A stretch of 64,000 nucleotides of DNA from Erythrobacter sp. UBA1916 (GTDB lineage Bacteria > Pseudomonadota > Alphaproteobacteria > Sphingomonadales > Sphingomonadaceae), in contig DDFY01000003.1 of NCBI GenBank assembly GCA_002337385.1, positions 108,141 through 172,140 on the forward strand. Direction: 5' to 3'. Position numbers and translations under genes: made by a program. The notes below the pieces were generated by a model. The model did no database searches and was not told where the DNA came from. It saw only the letters and a list, made by a program, of their open reading frames with translations. Shown here piece after piece: positions 55,802 through 64,000 of the stretch; the first letter of the stretch is position 1, and every line of letters starts with the position of its first letter.

Positions 55802-56107
55802 CTATCCCTTCATCCGGTTGACATCGTCCACCGCGATCGTGCCGCGCGAACGGAAGTAGATAACGAGAATGGCAAGGCCGATGGCCGCTTCGCCCGCCGC
55901 AACGGTGAGCACGAACATGGCGAATATCTGCCCGGTCAGGTCGCCCAGGAAGGCGCTGAAGGCCACCAGGTTGATGTTCACCGAAAGCAGGATCAGCTCG
56001 ATCGCCATCAGGATGACGATGATGTTCTTGCGGTTGAGGAAGATCCCCAGGACGCCAAGCACGAACAGGATCGAGCTGACGACGATATAGTGTTCGATGC
56101 CGATCAT
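55802..56107 (-). CDS. nuoK: NADH-quinone oxidoreductase subunit K
   Basis: 101 residues, three membrane helices. [40 protein letters not shown] with the conserved Glu, and [20 protein letters not shown] with the second Glu are present. The ATG overlaps the nuoJ stop. Confidence 0.97.
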   Translation of the reverse strand: MIGIEHYIVVSSILFVLGVLGIFLNRKNIIVILMAIELILLSVNINLVAFSAFLGDLTGQIFAMFVLTVAAGEAAIGLAILVIYFRSRGTIAVDDVNRMKG

Positions 56108-56718
56108 AGCTCGACCCCCTGCCCGACACCGGGCTGCTTGAGTTCGGTCGCCTCGTCAGGACGGCGTGCGTTCTGCTTGGCGATGTTCTGGTGGCCACGC
56201 GGGCTGCGCTGTTCGCGGTGGGTCAGCACGATGGCGCCGATCATGGCGACCAGCAGGATGATGCCCGCACTCTCGAACAGGAACAGATAGCGCCCGTAAA
56301 GCAGCTCGCCGATCTGGGCGATGTTGGTCTCACCCAGCAGCACCTCTCCCGAAGGCGTGCCGAGCTCGATGATCCCGGCGCGATAGGCCCCAAGGCCGAG
56401 CACCAGTTCGCACACCAGCACCAAGGCGATCACCACGCCCAGCGGCGCGTTCTTCATGAACCCGGCGCGCAGTTCGGCGAAGTCGATGTTGAGCATCATC
56501 ACGACGAACATGAACAACACCGCGACCGCGCCGACGTAAACGATCACCAGCAGCATGGCGATGAATTCGGCGCCCAGCAGCACCATCAGGCCCGCCGCGT
56601 TGAAGAACGCGAGGATCAGCCACAACACCGAATGAACCGGGTTGCGGGAGAATATGGTCATCGCTCCGCTGGCGATCACCAGCGCGGCGAACAGGTAAAA
56701 GGCGATGATCTGTAGCAT
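56104..56718 (-). CDS. nuoJ: NADH-quinone oxidoreductase subunit J
   Basis: 204 residues, five membrane helices. [40 protein letters not shown] with the pi-bulge region and [20 protein letters not shown] are typical of NuoJ/ND6. The polar tail (about 170-204) is longer than in E. coli. 26 bp after nuoI. Confidence 0.97.
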   Translation of the reverse strand: MLQIIAFYLFAALVIASGAMTIFSRNPVHSVLWLILAFFNAAGLMVLLGAEFIAMLLVIVYVGAVAVLFMFVVMMLNIDFAELRAGFMKNAPLGVVIALVLVCELVLGLGAYRAGIIELGTPSGEVLLGETNIAQIGELLYGRYLFLFESAGIILLVAMIGAIVLTHREQRSPRGHQNIAKQNARRPDEATELKQPGVGQGVEL

Positions 56719-56744
56719 AGAGCCCCGTCAGTCTGGTCGCGCGG

Positions 56745-57230
56745 TTAGCGGTAGGGCGCGTCGGCTTCAAGGTTCGCGGCGATGGCCCGCTCCCACTTGT
56801 CCCCGTTCGCCAGCAATTTTGCCTTGTCGTAAAGCAGTTCTTCGCGCGTTTCGGTCGCGTATTCGAAGTTCGGCCCTTCGACAATCGCATCCACCGGGCA
56901 GGCTTCCTGACAGAAACCGCAGTAGATGCACTTGGTCATGTCGATGTCGTAGCGCGTGGTGCGGCGACTGCCGTCGTCACGCGGTTCGGCCTCGATGGTG
57001 ATGGCCTGCGCCGGGCAGGTCGCCTCGCACAGCTTGCAGGCGATGCACCGCTCCTCGCCGTTGGGATAACGGCGCAGCGCATGCTCACCGCGAAAACGCG
57101 GGCTGAGCGGGTTCTTCTCGAAGGGATAGTTGATCGTCACCTTCGGTTTGAAGAAATATTTGAGCGTCAGCATGTGGGCCTTCAGGAATTCCCACAGGGT
57201 GAAGCTCTTGATGAGTTGTGCGGCGGTCAT
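56745..57230 (-). CDS. nuoI: NADH-quinone oxidoreductase subunit I
   Basis: 161 residues with two 4Fe-4S motifs: [16 protein letters not shown] and [16 protein letters not shown], which hold clusters N6a and N6b. The start [20 protein letters not shown] is that of the alphaproteobacterial/mitochondrial TYKY type. It links the peripheral arm to quinone. It overlaps nuoH by 4 bases. Confidence 0.98.
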   Translation of the reverse strand: MTAAQLIKSFTLWEFLKAHMLTLKYFFKPKVTINYPFEKNPLSPRFRGEHALRRYPNGEERCIACKLCEATCPAQAITIEAEPRDDGSRRTTRYDIDMTKCIYCGFCQEACPVDAIVEGPNFEYATETREELLYDKAKLLANGDKWERAIAANLEADAPYR

Positions 57231-58279
57231 GCTGCCACTCCGTAACGCGTAAACATCAGCCAGCCCGAGATGGCGACCACGAAGAACAGGCTCAGCGGCA
57301 GGAACACTTTCCAGCCCAGCCGCATCAGCTGGTCATACCGGTAGCGCGGCACGGTCGCCATCACCCAGCTGAACATGAAGAAGAAGAAGAACGTCTTCAG
57401 CAGGAACCAGATGATACCGGGCACCAGATAGAGCACCGGAATATCGAGCGGCGGCAGCCAGCCACCCCAGAACAGCAGCGTGTTCAGCGAACACATCAGC
57501 AGGATGTTGGCATATTCACCGAGCCAGAACAGCGCGAAGCTCATCGAGGAATATTCGGTCTGGTAGCCAGCCACCAGCTCGGACTCGGCCTCGGTAAGGT
57601 CGAACGGCACGCGCTGGGTTTCGGCCAGCGCCGAGATGAAGAACATCACCCAGATCGGGAACAGCAGCAGGTTGAACCAGTAGCCGTTGATAATCCCGAG
57701 ACCATGGCCCTTCTGCGCCTCGACAATGGCAGAAAGGTTGAACGACCCGGCATAGAGCACCACGCAGACGAGAATGAAGCCGATCGAGACTTCATAGGAA
57801 ATCATCTGCGCCGAGGCGCGCATGGCGGAGAAGAACGGATATTTCGAGTTGGAAGCCCAGCCGCTCATCACCACGCCGTAAACCGACAGCGAGCTGATCG
57901 CGAGGATGTAGAGCAGGCCCACGTTGATATCGGCCAGCACCACGCCCGCGTCGAACGGGATCACCGCCCAGGCCGCCAGCGCCACCGAGAAGGTGACGAT
58001 CGGCGCGATCAGGAAGATGCCCTTGTTCGCCGCCGAAGGCAGGATGGTTTCCTGCAGCATAACCTTGAGGCCGTCGGCGAAGCTTTGCAGCAGGCCGAAG
58101 GGGCCAACCACGTTCGGACCGCGGCGCAGGTTGATCGCGGCCCAGACCTTGCGGTCGACATAAATGATCATGGCCACAGCCAGCATCAGCGGCAGCGCAA
58201 TCAGCAGCGAACCGATAATGGCGGAGACGATCATCGCCCAGCCTGCGTCCATGCCCCATTCGATGAAAGTTGCGGTCAT
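57227..58279 (-). CDS. nuoH: NADH-quinone oxidoreductase subunit H
   Basis: 350 residues, eight membrane helices. [55 protein letters not shown] and [20 protein letters not shown] form the quinone tunnel and E-channel residues. It overlaps nuoG and nuoI by 4 bases. Confidence 0.98.
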   Translation of the reverse strand: MTATFIEWGMDAGWAMIVSAIIGSLLIALPLMLAVAMIIYVDRKVWAAINLRRGPNVVGPFGLLQSFADGLKVMLQETILPSAANKGIFLIAPIVTFSVALAAWAVIPFDAGVVLADINVGLLYILAISSLSVYGVVMSGWASNSKYPFFSAMRASAQMISYEVSIGFILVCVVLYAGSFNLSAIVEAQKGHGLGIINGYWFNLLLFPIWVMFFISALAETQRVPFDLTEAESELVAGYQTEYSSMSFALFWLGEYANILLMCSLNTLLFWGGWLPPLDIPVLYLVPGIIWFLLKTFFFFFMFSWVMATVPRYRYDQLMRLGWKVFLPLSLFFVVAISGWLMFTRYGVAA

Positions 58280-60285
58280 TCCGCGGCCTCCTTCAGGGCA
58301 TCGCCCAGCAGCAGTTCATTCGAGCACTGCTGCATCACCGCGCTGGCGCGGGCGATCGGGTTGGTGAGGTAGAAATCCTTGATCGGGCTCGGGATCGAAC
58401 CCGTGGGCGACATATTGCCCGCCACCGACTTGGCCAGCGCGCCATAGTCGGCCAGCCCTTCGCTGCCCAGCGCAGGCACCTCGGCGATCATCCCCGCGCG
58501 CAGCTGGTCGAAGTTGTCGAACCCGACCGTAACGCCCAGAGCGTCGGCCAGAGCGCGCAGGATCGTCCAGTCCTCGCGTGCGTCACCCGGTGCGAAGACC
58601 GCCTTGTCAGCCATCTGCACGCGGCCTTCGGTGTTCACGTAGGTCCCGGCTTTCTCGGAGAAGGCCGAGGCAGGCAGGATGATGTCGGCCGCATGCGCGC
58701 CCTTGTCGCCGTGGTGGCCGATATAGACCTTGAGGCTCTCAGGGAACATGCCGAAGTCGACCTCGTCCGCGCCCAATGCCACCAGCACCCTGGGCTTGGC
58801 CGCGACCAGATCGGCGATGCCGCTCTTCTGCGCAAAGCCAAGCATCACCGCGCCCATCCGCGCCGCCGCAATGTGCAGCGCGTTAAAGCCGTTCCAGCCA
58901 TCTTTCACGCAGCCCAGCTCATGCGCGAGGCTGAGCGCCTTGGCATGCGCACCGGCGGCAAAACCGCCCGCACCGAGGATCACGGCGGGACGTTCGGCGG
59001 CCTTGAAGGCCTCGGTCAGTTCGGTGGGCAGGTTGCCCAGCACCGAAGCGTCGCCGCCGAGGAAGGTTGCCGGATAGGTCGGTTCCCATTCAGGCCCGAC
59101 CACGAAGACCTTGGCGCCCTTCTTGGCCGCCTTGCGCAACCGCACGTTCACAAGCGGCGCTTCCCAGCGCAGGTTCGCGCCGATGATCAGCACCGCGTCG
59201 GCACTCTCGATGCCGACCAGCGTCGAGTTGAAGTTGATCGCTGCGAGGTTGCTGCAATCGTAGTCCATGCCGGTCTGGCGGCTCTCGATCAGCTCCGAGC
59301 CCGACGCCTTGAGCAGCGCCTTGGCCGCGAACATCGTCTCGCAATCGAGCAGGTCGCCCGCGACCGCAGCAATCGAAGCGCCCGGCTTGACGGCGGCGAT
59401 GGCGTCGAAGGCCTCCGCCCAGCTCGCCTGCGCCAGCTTGCCGTCCTTGCGGACCCAAACCTTGTCGAGGCGGCGGCGGGTCAGGCCATCGACCTGATAG
59501 CGCGCCTTGTCGCTGATCCACTCCTCGTTGACGTCGTCGTTCACCCGCGGCAGCGCGCGCAGCACTTCGCGGCCACGGCTGTCGAGGCGAATGTTGGCGC
59601 CAATCGCATCCGACACGTCGATGGAGAGCGTCTTCTTCAGCTCCCACGGACGCGCTTCAAAGGCATAGGGAGCGCTGGTGAGCGCGCCGACCGGGCACAG
59701 GTCGATCACATTGGCGCTCATCTCGTGCTTGGCAGCCTGCTCGAGATAGGTGGTGATCTGCATGTCCTCGCCGCGATAGAGCGCGCCGATTTCGTCCACG
59801 CCCGCAATCTCTTCCGAGAAGCGCACGCAGCGGGTGCAGTGGATGCAGCGCGTCATCGTGGTCTTGATGAGCGGCCCCATGTTCTTGGAGGTCACCGCGC
59901 GCTTGTTCTCGTGATAGCGCGAACCGCCACGGCCATAGGCGACCGACTGGTCCTGCAGGTCGCACTCGCCGCCCTGGTCGCAGATCGGGCAATCGAGCGG
60001 ATGGTTGATGAGGAGGAACTCCATCACCCCTTCGCGCGCCTTCTTGACCATCTCGCTGTCGGTGCGGATTTCCTGCCCCTCGGTGGCGGGCAGCGCGCAC
60101 GACGCCTGCGGCTTGGGCGGCCCCGGCTTCACCTCGACGAGGCACATGCGGCAGTTGCCGGCGATGGAAAGGCGTTCGTGATAGCAGAAACGCGGGATTT
60201 CCTTGCCCGCCAGCTCGCACGCCTGGAGCACGGTGGCGCCAGCGGGAACCTCGATTTCCTGTCCGTCTACGGTGACTTTAGGCAT
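58276..60285 (-). CDS. nuoG: NADH-quinone oxidoreductase subunit G
   Basis: 669 residues. A 2Fe-2S ferredoxin start ([20 protein letters not shown], then [10 protein letters not shown]), [20 protein letters not shown] with the His-ligated N5 cluster, [19 protein letters not shown] and the degenerate molybdopterin-type C-terminus are all present. About the size of the mitochondrial 75-kDa subunit. It is preceded by a foreign ORF (60285-61094) with one-base overlap. Confidence 0.97.
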   Translation of the reverse strand: MPKVTVDGQEIEVPAGATVLQACELAGKEIPRFCYHERLSIAGNCRMCLVEVKPGPPKPQASCALPATEGQEIRTDSEMVKKAREGVMEFLLINHPLDCPICDQGGECDLQDQSVAYGRGGSRYHENKRAVTSKNMGPLIKTTMTRCIHCTRCVRFSEEIAGVDEIGALYRGEDMQITTYLEQAAKHEMSANVIDLCPVGALTSAPYAFEARPWELKKTLSIDVSDAIGANIRLDSRGREVLRALPRVNDDVNEEWISDKARYQVDGLTRRRLDKVWVRKDGKLAQASWAEAFDAIAAVKPGASIAAVAGDLLDCETMFAAKALLKASGSELIESRQTGMDYDCSNLAAINFNSTLVGIESADAVLIIGANLRWEAPLVNVRLRKAAKKGAKVFVVGPEWEPTYPATFLGGDASVLGNLPTELTEAFKAAERPAVILGAGGFAAGAHAKALSLAHELGCVKDGWNGFNALHIAAARMGAVMLGFAQKSGIADLVAAKPRVLVALGADEVDFGMFPESLKVYIGHHGDKGAHAADIILPASAFSEKAGTYVNTEGRVQMADKAVFAPGDAREDWTILRALADALGVTVGFDNFDQLRAGMIAEVPALGSEGLADYGALAKSVAGNMSPTGSIPSPIKDFYLTNPIARASAVMQQCSNELLLGDALKEAAE

Positions 60286-61094
60286 TAGTCTGTACTCTCG
60301 GAAGAAATGTCATCGGCGGGCACCAGATTGCCCGATATGTGCCAAAGGCCCTCGCCCACCCACTGACGCATAGCATCGCGGTCGATCTCCAGTTCCTGCC
60401 CTTCGGGCAGACAAACGCTCATGGCCGGGACCAAAGACTGGATCACTTCAAGCTCCTCATCACTCCGAGGGGCGGTGCGGAAGAAGAAGTCAGCGCCATA
60501 GGGATCCTGCGCAACTACGCAATCGGCAAAGGCAAGTGCCGCGATGACTTCCGGCCGGTCGGCCGAAATCGGCAAGTTACGTTCACCGACTGAAAGGCCA
60601 GGCTGAATCCATGTTGGACCGTCATCAAATCGGTCAAAATAGGCTGCCTGCAAATACCACCGACGCATGTTGGCAGCATCGAACCTGAGCATGACCGAGT
60701 TGTTGGCGTTCTGCGCTACACGCGAAAGGCATGTTTCGATCGGGTAGATTTTTGCGACATCGCCCTGCTCAATTCCGATTTCGGAAAAATCGGTAAAGCC
60801 GAAGTCGGTACGAGCAAGGAAGTCCAAACCCATCTCGTTCGAACGACTCCAAATACAGCGCGCCATCTGGTCGATCATCGAGTTGCTGCGTGCCCGCTGA
60901 ACGTCGGTTAGGGGACGGGACTGCCAAACGTTCCGGGGCTCGGTCGGCAACGGGGTAGACCGCCTGATACGCGAGTTGAGAGGTGTGTAGTCGTTGTTAT
61001 TGCTTTGTGCCTGCGCTGCATGGCCGCCGTCGACCGCTGGCTCGAAAGCCAACAGCAGGGCAGCGCAAAGCGTCAAGGCAAATGCGCGGATCAC
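60285..61094 (-). CDS. Secreted hypothetical protein inserted between nuoF and nuoG
   Basis: 269 residues. A signal peptide (about 1-30, ending HAAQAQ) is followed by an Asn-rich mature start ([20 protein letters not shown]) and a globular part with four Cys ([35 protein letters not shown]), likely paired outside the cytoplasm. The C-terminus has [18 protein letters not shown]. No family recognised. It overlaps nuoF by 4 bases and nuoG by 1, so it is translated with complex I. Base use looks somewhat richer in A/T than in nuoF and nuoG. Confidence 0.78.
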   Translation of the reverse strand: MIRAFALTLCAALLLAFEPAVDGGHAAQAQSNNNDYTPLNSRIRRSTPLPTEPRNVWQSRPLTDVQRARSNSMIDQMARCIWSRSNEMGLDFLARTDFGFTDFSEIGIEQGDVAKIYPIETCLSRVAQNANNSVMLRFDAANMRRWYLQAAYFDRFDDGPTWIQPGLSVGERNLPISADRPEVIAALAFADCVVAQDPYGADFFFRTAPRSDEELEVIQSLVPAMSVCLPEGQELEIDRDAMRQWVGEGLWHISGNLVPADDISSESTD

Positions 61095-62386
61095 TCAGCT
61101 GCCTCTTGCATAGCGCCCGCACGCTCGTTGATGCGGCGCTCGATTTCGGGGCGGAAGTGGCGGATCAGGCCCTGAATCGGCCAGGCGGCAGCATCGCCCA
61201 GCGCGCAGATCGTGTGGCCTTCCACCTGCTTGGTGACCTGCTGCAGCATGTCGATCTCTTCGATTGCGGCATCGCCGGACTCAAGCCGCTTCATCACGCG
61301 CCACATCCACCCGGTGCCCTCGCGGCAAGGGGTACACTGGCCGCAGCTCTCATGCTTGTAGAAGTAGCTGATGCGGCTGATCGCGCGCACCACGTCGGTG
61401 CTCTTGTCCATCACGATCACGCCTGCGGTGCCAAGACCCGAACCCAGCTCCTTCAGTCCGTCGAAGTCCATGAAGGCATTGCGGATCTGCTCGCCCGGCA
61501 CCAGCGGCACCGATGACCCGCCGGGGATCACCGCCAGCAGGTTGTCCCACCCGCCGCGAATGCCGCCGCAATGCTTCTCGATCAGTTCCTCGAAGGTGAT
61601 GCCCATCGCCTCTTCGACGACGCAGGGCTTGTTCACATGGCCCGAGATCTGGAACAGCTTGGTGCCCTTGTTGTTCTCGCGCCCGAAGGAGGAGAACCAC
61701 GCAGCCCCGCGCCGCAGGATCGTCGGCACAACGGCGATCGATTCCACGTTGTTGACCGTGGTCGGGCAGCCATAGAGGCCCGCACCGGCCGGGAACGGCG
61801 GCTTGAGGCGCGGCTGGCCCTTCTTGCCTTCGAGGCTCTCGATCATCGCGGTCTCTTCGCCGCAGATGTACGCGCCCGCGCCGCGGTGAACGTAAACGTC
61901 GAAATCGTAGCCCGATCCGGCAGCGTTCTTGCCCAGCAGGCCCGCGTCATAGGCCTGCTCTACGGCAGCAAACAGCGTCTCGGCCTCGCGGATATATTCA
62001 CCGCGGATGTAGATGTAGGCGGCCCGCGCACGCATCGCGAAGCCGGCGATCAGCGCGCCTTCGATCAGCTTGTGCGGATCGTGGCGGATGATCTCGCGGT
62101 CCTTGCACGAGCCGGGTTCGGATTCGTCGGCGTTGATGACGAGGAAGCTCGGACGGCCGTCCTTGCTTTCCTTCGGCATGAAGCTCCACTTCATGCCGGT
62201 GGGGAAGCCCGCCCCGCCCCGGCCGCGCAGGCCAGAGGCCTTCATTTCGTCGATGATGGCGTCTTGTCCGACTTCCATCAGCTTCTTGGTATCGTCCCAG
62301 TCACCACGCGCCTGCGCCGCCTTCAGGCCCCAGTCCTGGAACCCGTAGACGTTGGTAAAGATGCGATCTTTGTCAGCCAGGCTCAT
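61091..62386 (-). CDS. nuoF: NADH-quinone oxidoreductase subunit F
   Basis: 431 residues. [20 protein letters not shown] binds NADH, the FMN site has [14 protein letters not shown] and [19 protein letters not shown], and the 4Fe-4S cluster N3 motif is [20 protein letters not shown]. It is the NADH entry point of complex I. A short membrane ORF precedes it and overlaps by 4 bases. Confidence 0.98.
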   Translation of the reverse strand: MSLADKDRIFTNVYGFQDWGLKAAQARGDWDDTKKLMEVGQDAIIDEMKASGLRGRGGAGFPTGMKWSFMPKESKDGRPSFLVINADESEPGSCKDREIIRHDPHKLIEGALIAGFAMRARAAYIYIRGEYIREAETLFAAVEQAYDAGLLGKNAAGSGYDFDVYVHRGAGAYICGEETAMIESLEGKKGQPRLKPPFPAGAGLYGCPTTVNNVESIAVVPTILRRGAAWFSSFGRENNKGTKLFQISGHVNKPCVVEEAMGITFEELIEKHCGGIRGGWDNLLAVIPGGSSVPLVPGEQIRNAFMDFDGLKELGSGLGTAGVIVMDKSTDVVRAISRISYFYKHESCGQCTPCREGTGWMWRVMKRLESGDAAIEEIDMLQQVTKQVEGHTICALGDAAAWPIQGLIRHFRPEIERRINERAGAMQEAAE

Positions 62387-62526
62387 GCGCCCAGTCCTCC
62401 GAATACAAATGCTGCGGCGAGTGCCAGAATGACCACCAGCGCCACCGTCTTGACGATGCCCTTAAGCACCTTCCACGCGATCACGATCAGGATCAACGCA
62501 ATGACGATGGGCAGGATCTGGTCCAT
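62383..62526 (-). CDS. Small membrane protein between nuoE and nuoF
   Basis: 47 residues from the ATG at 62526, one base after the nuoE stop. Two hydrophobic stretches, [20 protein letters not shown] and [16 protein letters not shown], joined by a short basic loop (KGIVK). No motif recognised. Its stop overlaps the nuoF start by 4 bases, so it is coupled to the complex I genes. Too small for most automatic gene finders. Confidence 0.72.
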   Translation of the reverse strand: MDQILPIVIALILIVIAWKVLKGIVKTVALVVILALAAAFVFGGLGA

Positions 62527-62527
62527 C

Positions 62528-63196
62528 TTACCACTCGCCCCGGTAGTCGTGATTTTCGTCGACCATTTCCTTGAGCGACGACAGCGCGTTCGCGGGCTCG
62601 CTGGTGTGGCGGCCCGGTTCCTGCGTGCCGGCCTTGGGCGTCTCGCCCTTGGCCAGCGCGTCAAGCACGGCGTCCATCCGCTCTGCGGTGAGGTCTTCGT
62701 AGTTGTCGTCGTTGATCTGGACCATCGGCGCGGTGGCGCAGTTGCCCATGCACTCGACCTCTGTGAACGACCAGAGGCCATCGTCCGACACGTGGCCCGC
62801 CTTCATCCCGCGCTTCTTGCAGGTGGCGATGATGTCGTCCGAGCCGCGCAGCATGCACGGCGTGGTGCCGCAGACCTGCACATGGTATTTGCCCACCGGC
62901 TCAAGGTTATACATCGTGTAGAAGGTTGCCACTTCGAGCACCCGGATCACCGGTTGATCGAGATAGGCGGCGACATATTCGATCACCGGCAGCGGCAGCC
63001 ACCCTTGCGTGTTCGTCTCGGCACCCACCTGACGCTGGGCGAGATCGAGCAGCGGCATGGTGGCCGAACGCTGACGCCCCTCGGGATAGCGGGCGATGGC
63101 CTTGTCGGCCTTGGCCTTCGTCTCTTCGTTGAAGGTCCAGCTGCCCCACTGCATGCGCAGTTCGGGCGTATCAGGGGCGATTTTACGCGCGGCCAT
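62528..63196 (-). CDS. nuoE: NADH-quinone oxidoreductase subunit E
   Basis: 222 residues from the ATG at 63196. The 2Fe-2S cluster N1a ligands are in VQVCGTTPCMLRGSDDIIAT and EVECMGNCATAPMVQINDDN. The N-terminal helical part (GSWTFNEETKAKADKAIARY) is usual. The C-terminal tail from about 175 is longer than in E. coli and Glu/Pro-rich. It overlaps the preceding small membrane protein gene by 14 bases. Confidence 0.97.
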   Translation of the reverse strand: MAARKIAPDTPELRMQWGSWTFNEETKAKADKAIARYPEGRQRSATMPLLDLAQRQVGAETNTQGWLPLPVIEYVAAYLDQPVIRVLEVATFYTMYNLEPVGKYHVQVCGTTPCMLRGSDDIIATCKKRGMKAGHVSDDGLWSFTEVECMGNCATAPMVQINDDNYEDLTAERMDAVLDALAKGETPKAGTQEPGRHTSEPANALSSLKEMVDENHDYRGEW

Positions 63197-63368
63197 CGGC
63201 CAGCCTCCGTTCCAGATAGCGGCCCGCATAGAGGCCGATCACCGCCGCAAAGGCGGTGGACAGGGTTTCCTTGAGCGGTGCCTCGCCATGGAACACGGCG
63301 AGATAGCCCGCAACCGCTGCAGCAAAGCCAGCCAGCGCGGCGATGAGGATGATGATCTCGCGCAGCAT
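63183..63368 (-). CDS. Small membrane protein between the SnoaL-like gene and nuoE
   Basis: 61 residues from the ATG at 63368, whose A is shared with the TGA of the preceding gene (TGATG). One or two hydrophobic segments ([20 protein letters not shown] and LSTAFAAVIGLYAGRYL) with a short HGEAPLKE loop. Family not recognised. Overlaps nuoE by 14 bases. Confidence 0.7.
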   Translation of the reverse strand: MLREIIILIAALAGFAAAVAGYLAVFHGEAPLKETLSTAFAAVIGLYAGRYLERRLADGRA

Positions 63369-63718
63369 CAGCGGATGAACTCCACACGGCTGCACTTGTC
63401 ACCCTCAAACGAATAGACGGCGACCACATCGAAAGGCTCGACCAGCTCCGAACCATCGGCAGCCGGACCGCGCGTCACGTGCTCGCGGAACAGGACATAG
63501 TCTCCAACGGCCTGCTTCTCGACGATCTCGGCATGGTTCTGCGGCCACTTGGCAAAGGCTGCGGCGAGGCCCGAACGGGTACCCTCCTTGCCTTCGCGCA
63601 CCACAGCGCCGCGATAGTTCGCTTCGCAGGCGTCGTCGGTCATGAACGAGACGTAGGTGTCCACGTCCTGCGCGTTGTAGGCCGCGATCATCTTTTCGGC
63701 AGTTGCGAGGTTGCTCAC
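63368..63718 (-). CDS. SnoaL/NTF2-like protein
   Basis: 116 residues with the NTF2-like pattern of one helix followed by a cone-shaped sheet: [56 protein letters not shown] and [20 protein letters not shown]. Family members may be enzymes or ligand-binding proteins; no catalytic residue can be named. It overlaps nuoD by 4 bases, inside the complex I operon. Confidence 0.82.
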
Positions 63719-64000
63719 CGGTCACACTCCCCGAACACGACGTCGATCGCGCCCAAAATGGCGGTCGCGTCGGGGAGCATGTGGCCTTTGCACATGAAGT
63801 CCATCGCCTGAAGGTGGCTGAAGGCCGTCGGGCGAATCTTGCAGCGGTATGGCTTGTTCGAACCGTCGCTCACCAGATAGACGCCGAACTCGCCCTTCGG
63901 GCTTTCGGTCGCCACATAGACCTCACCGGCAGGCACATGGAAGCCTTCGGTGTAGAGCTTGAAGTGGTGGATCAGCGCTTCCATCGACTGCTTCATCTCG
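63715..64000 (-). CDS. nuoD: NADH-quinone oxidoreductase subunit D, C-terminal part
   Basis: The last 95 or so residues of the 49-kDa-type subunit; the gene continues past the window edge. [60 protein letters not shown] and [13 protein letters not shown] are the conserved C-terminal NuoD motifs near the quinone site. nuoA-C presumably lie further along the same operon outside the window. Confidence 0.98.

Noticed and set aside
53881..55821. 646-codon plus-strand frame opposite nuoL
   Set aside because: nuoL is a clear, complete gene on the other strand; the plus frame is Arg/His/Glu-rich without domains, a GC-rich shadow.
58270..60288. 672-codon plus-strand frame opposite nuoG
   Set aside because: Same reason: it mirrors nuoG exactly and shows no family motif.

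Overview
The window looks like a contiguous piece of chromosome from a GC-rich alphaproteobacterium, most likely Sphingomonadales and probably close to Erythrobacteraceae. Several things point there: the gene order trpE-G-D-C / moaC / moeA / lexA / comEC / gltX / gltA; an alphaproteobacterial LexA operator (GTTC-N7-GTTC) in front of lexA; a pyruvate dehydrogenase E1-beta with a fused lipoyl domain; a complete nuo operon followed by birA, coaX, RNase J and a DUF1467 gene; and a large sphingomonad-type TonB-dependent receptor. No phage, transposase, integrase or CRISPR array was seen.

Layout. 1-1.5 kb: the 3' end of trmFO, an EF-hand membrane protein and a squalene/phytoene-synthase-like protein. 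1.5-8.4 kb: two divergent three-gene sets of Tad-type proteins (one TadG-like vWA protein and two TadE-like proteins each), without the rest of a tad locus. 8.4-12.2 kb: pdhB, pdhA, an FtsB/DivIC-like gene and a secreted hypothetical. 12.2-18.4 kb: a tandem MarR regulator with an interrupted coding-like frame upstream, a TonB-dependent receptor preceded by a small ORF and a hairpin, and a quinone-oxidoreductase-like gene. 18.4-18.8 kb: tRNA-Arg(CCT) followed by 132-bp tandem repeats that each carry the tRNA 3' end. 18.9-26 kb: EamA transporter/MarR pair, DUF1178, nitrilase, glutaredoxin, Hsp20 (with a heat-shock promoter and a ROSE-like thermometer), pyrG, secG, tpiA. 26-35.7 kb: PpiD-like foldase, trp operon with two inserted genes, moaC, moeA, lexA. 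35.7-40.7 kb: comEC, gltX, gltA. 40.7-47.3 kb: a cluster of a kinase-like protein and an Hpt-like protein that both lack the phospho-accepting histidine, a DUF2336-like protein, a membrane protein of unknown role and a divergent 860-residue coiled-coil membrane protein. 47.4-64 kb: one long minus-strand operon, nuoD (cut by the window edge) to nuoN, then birA, coaX, RNase J and DUF1467, with four accessory ORFs placed among nuoD, nuoE, nuoF and nuoG.

Most of the window is core metabolism: pyruvate entry to the TCA cycle (pdhAB, gltA), respiratory complex I, tryptophan and molybdopterin biosynthesis, CTP synthesis, glycolysis (tpiA), secretion and folding (secG, PpiD, Hsp20) and the SOS repressor. 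The less explained parts are the mirrored Tad gene sets, the tRNA-derived repeats, the histidine-less signalling cluster and the extra genes in the nuo operon. All family assignments come from reading motifs by eye; no database search was run.
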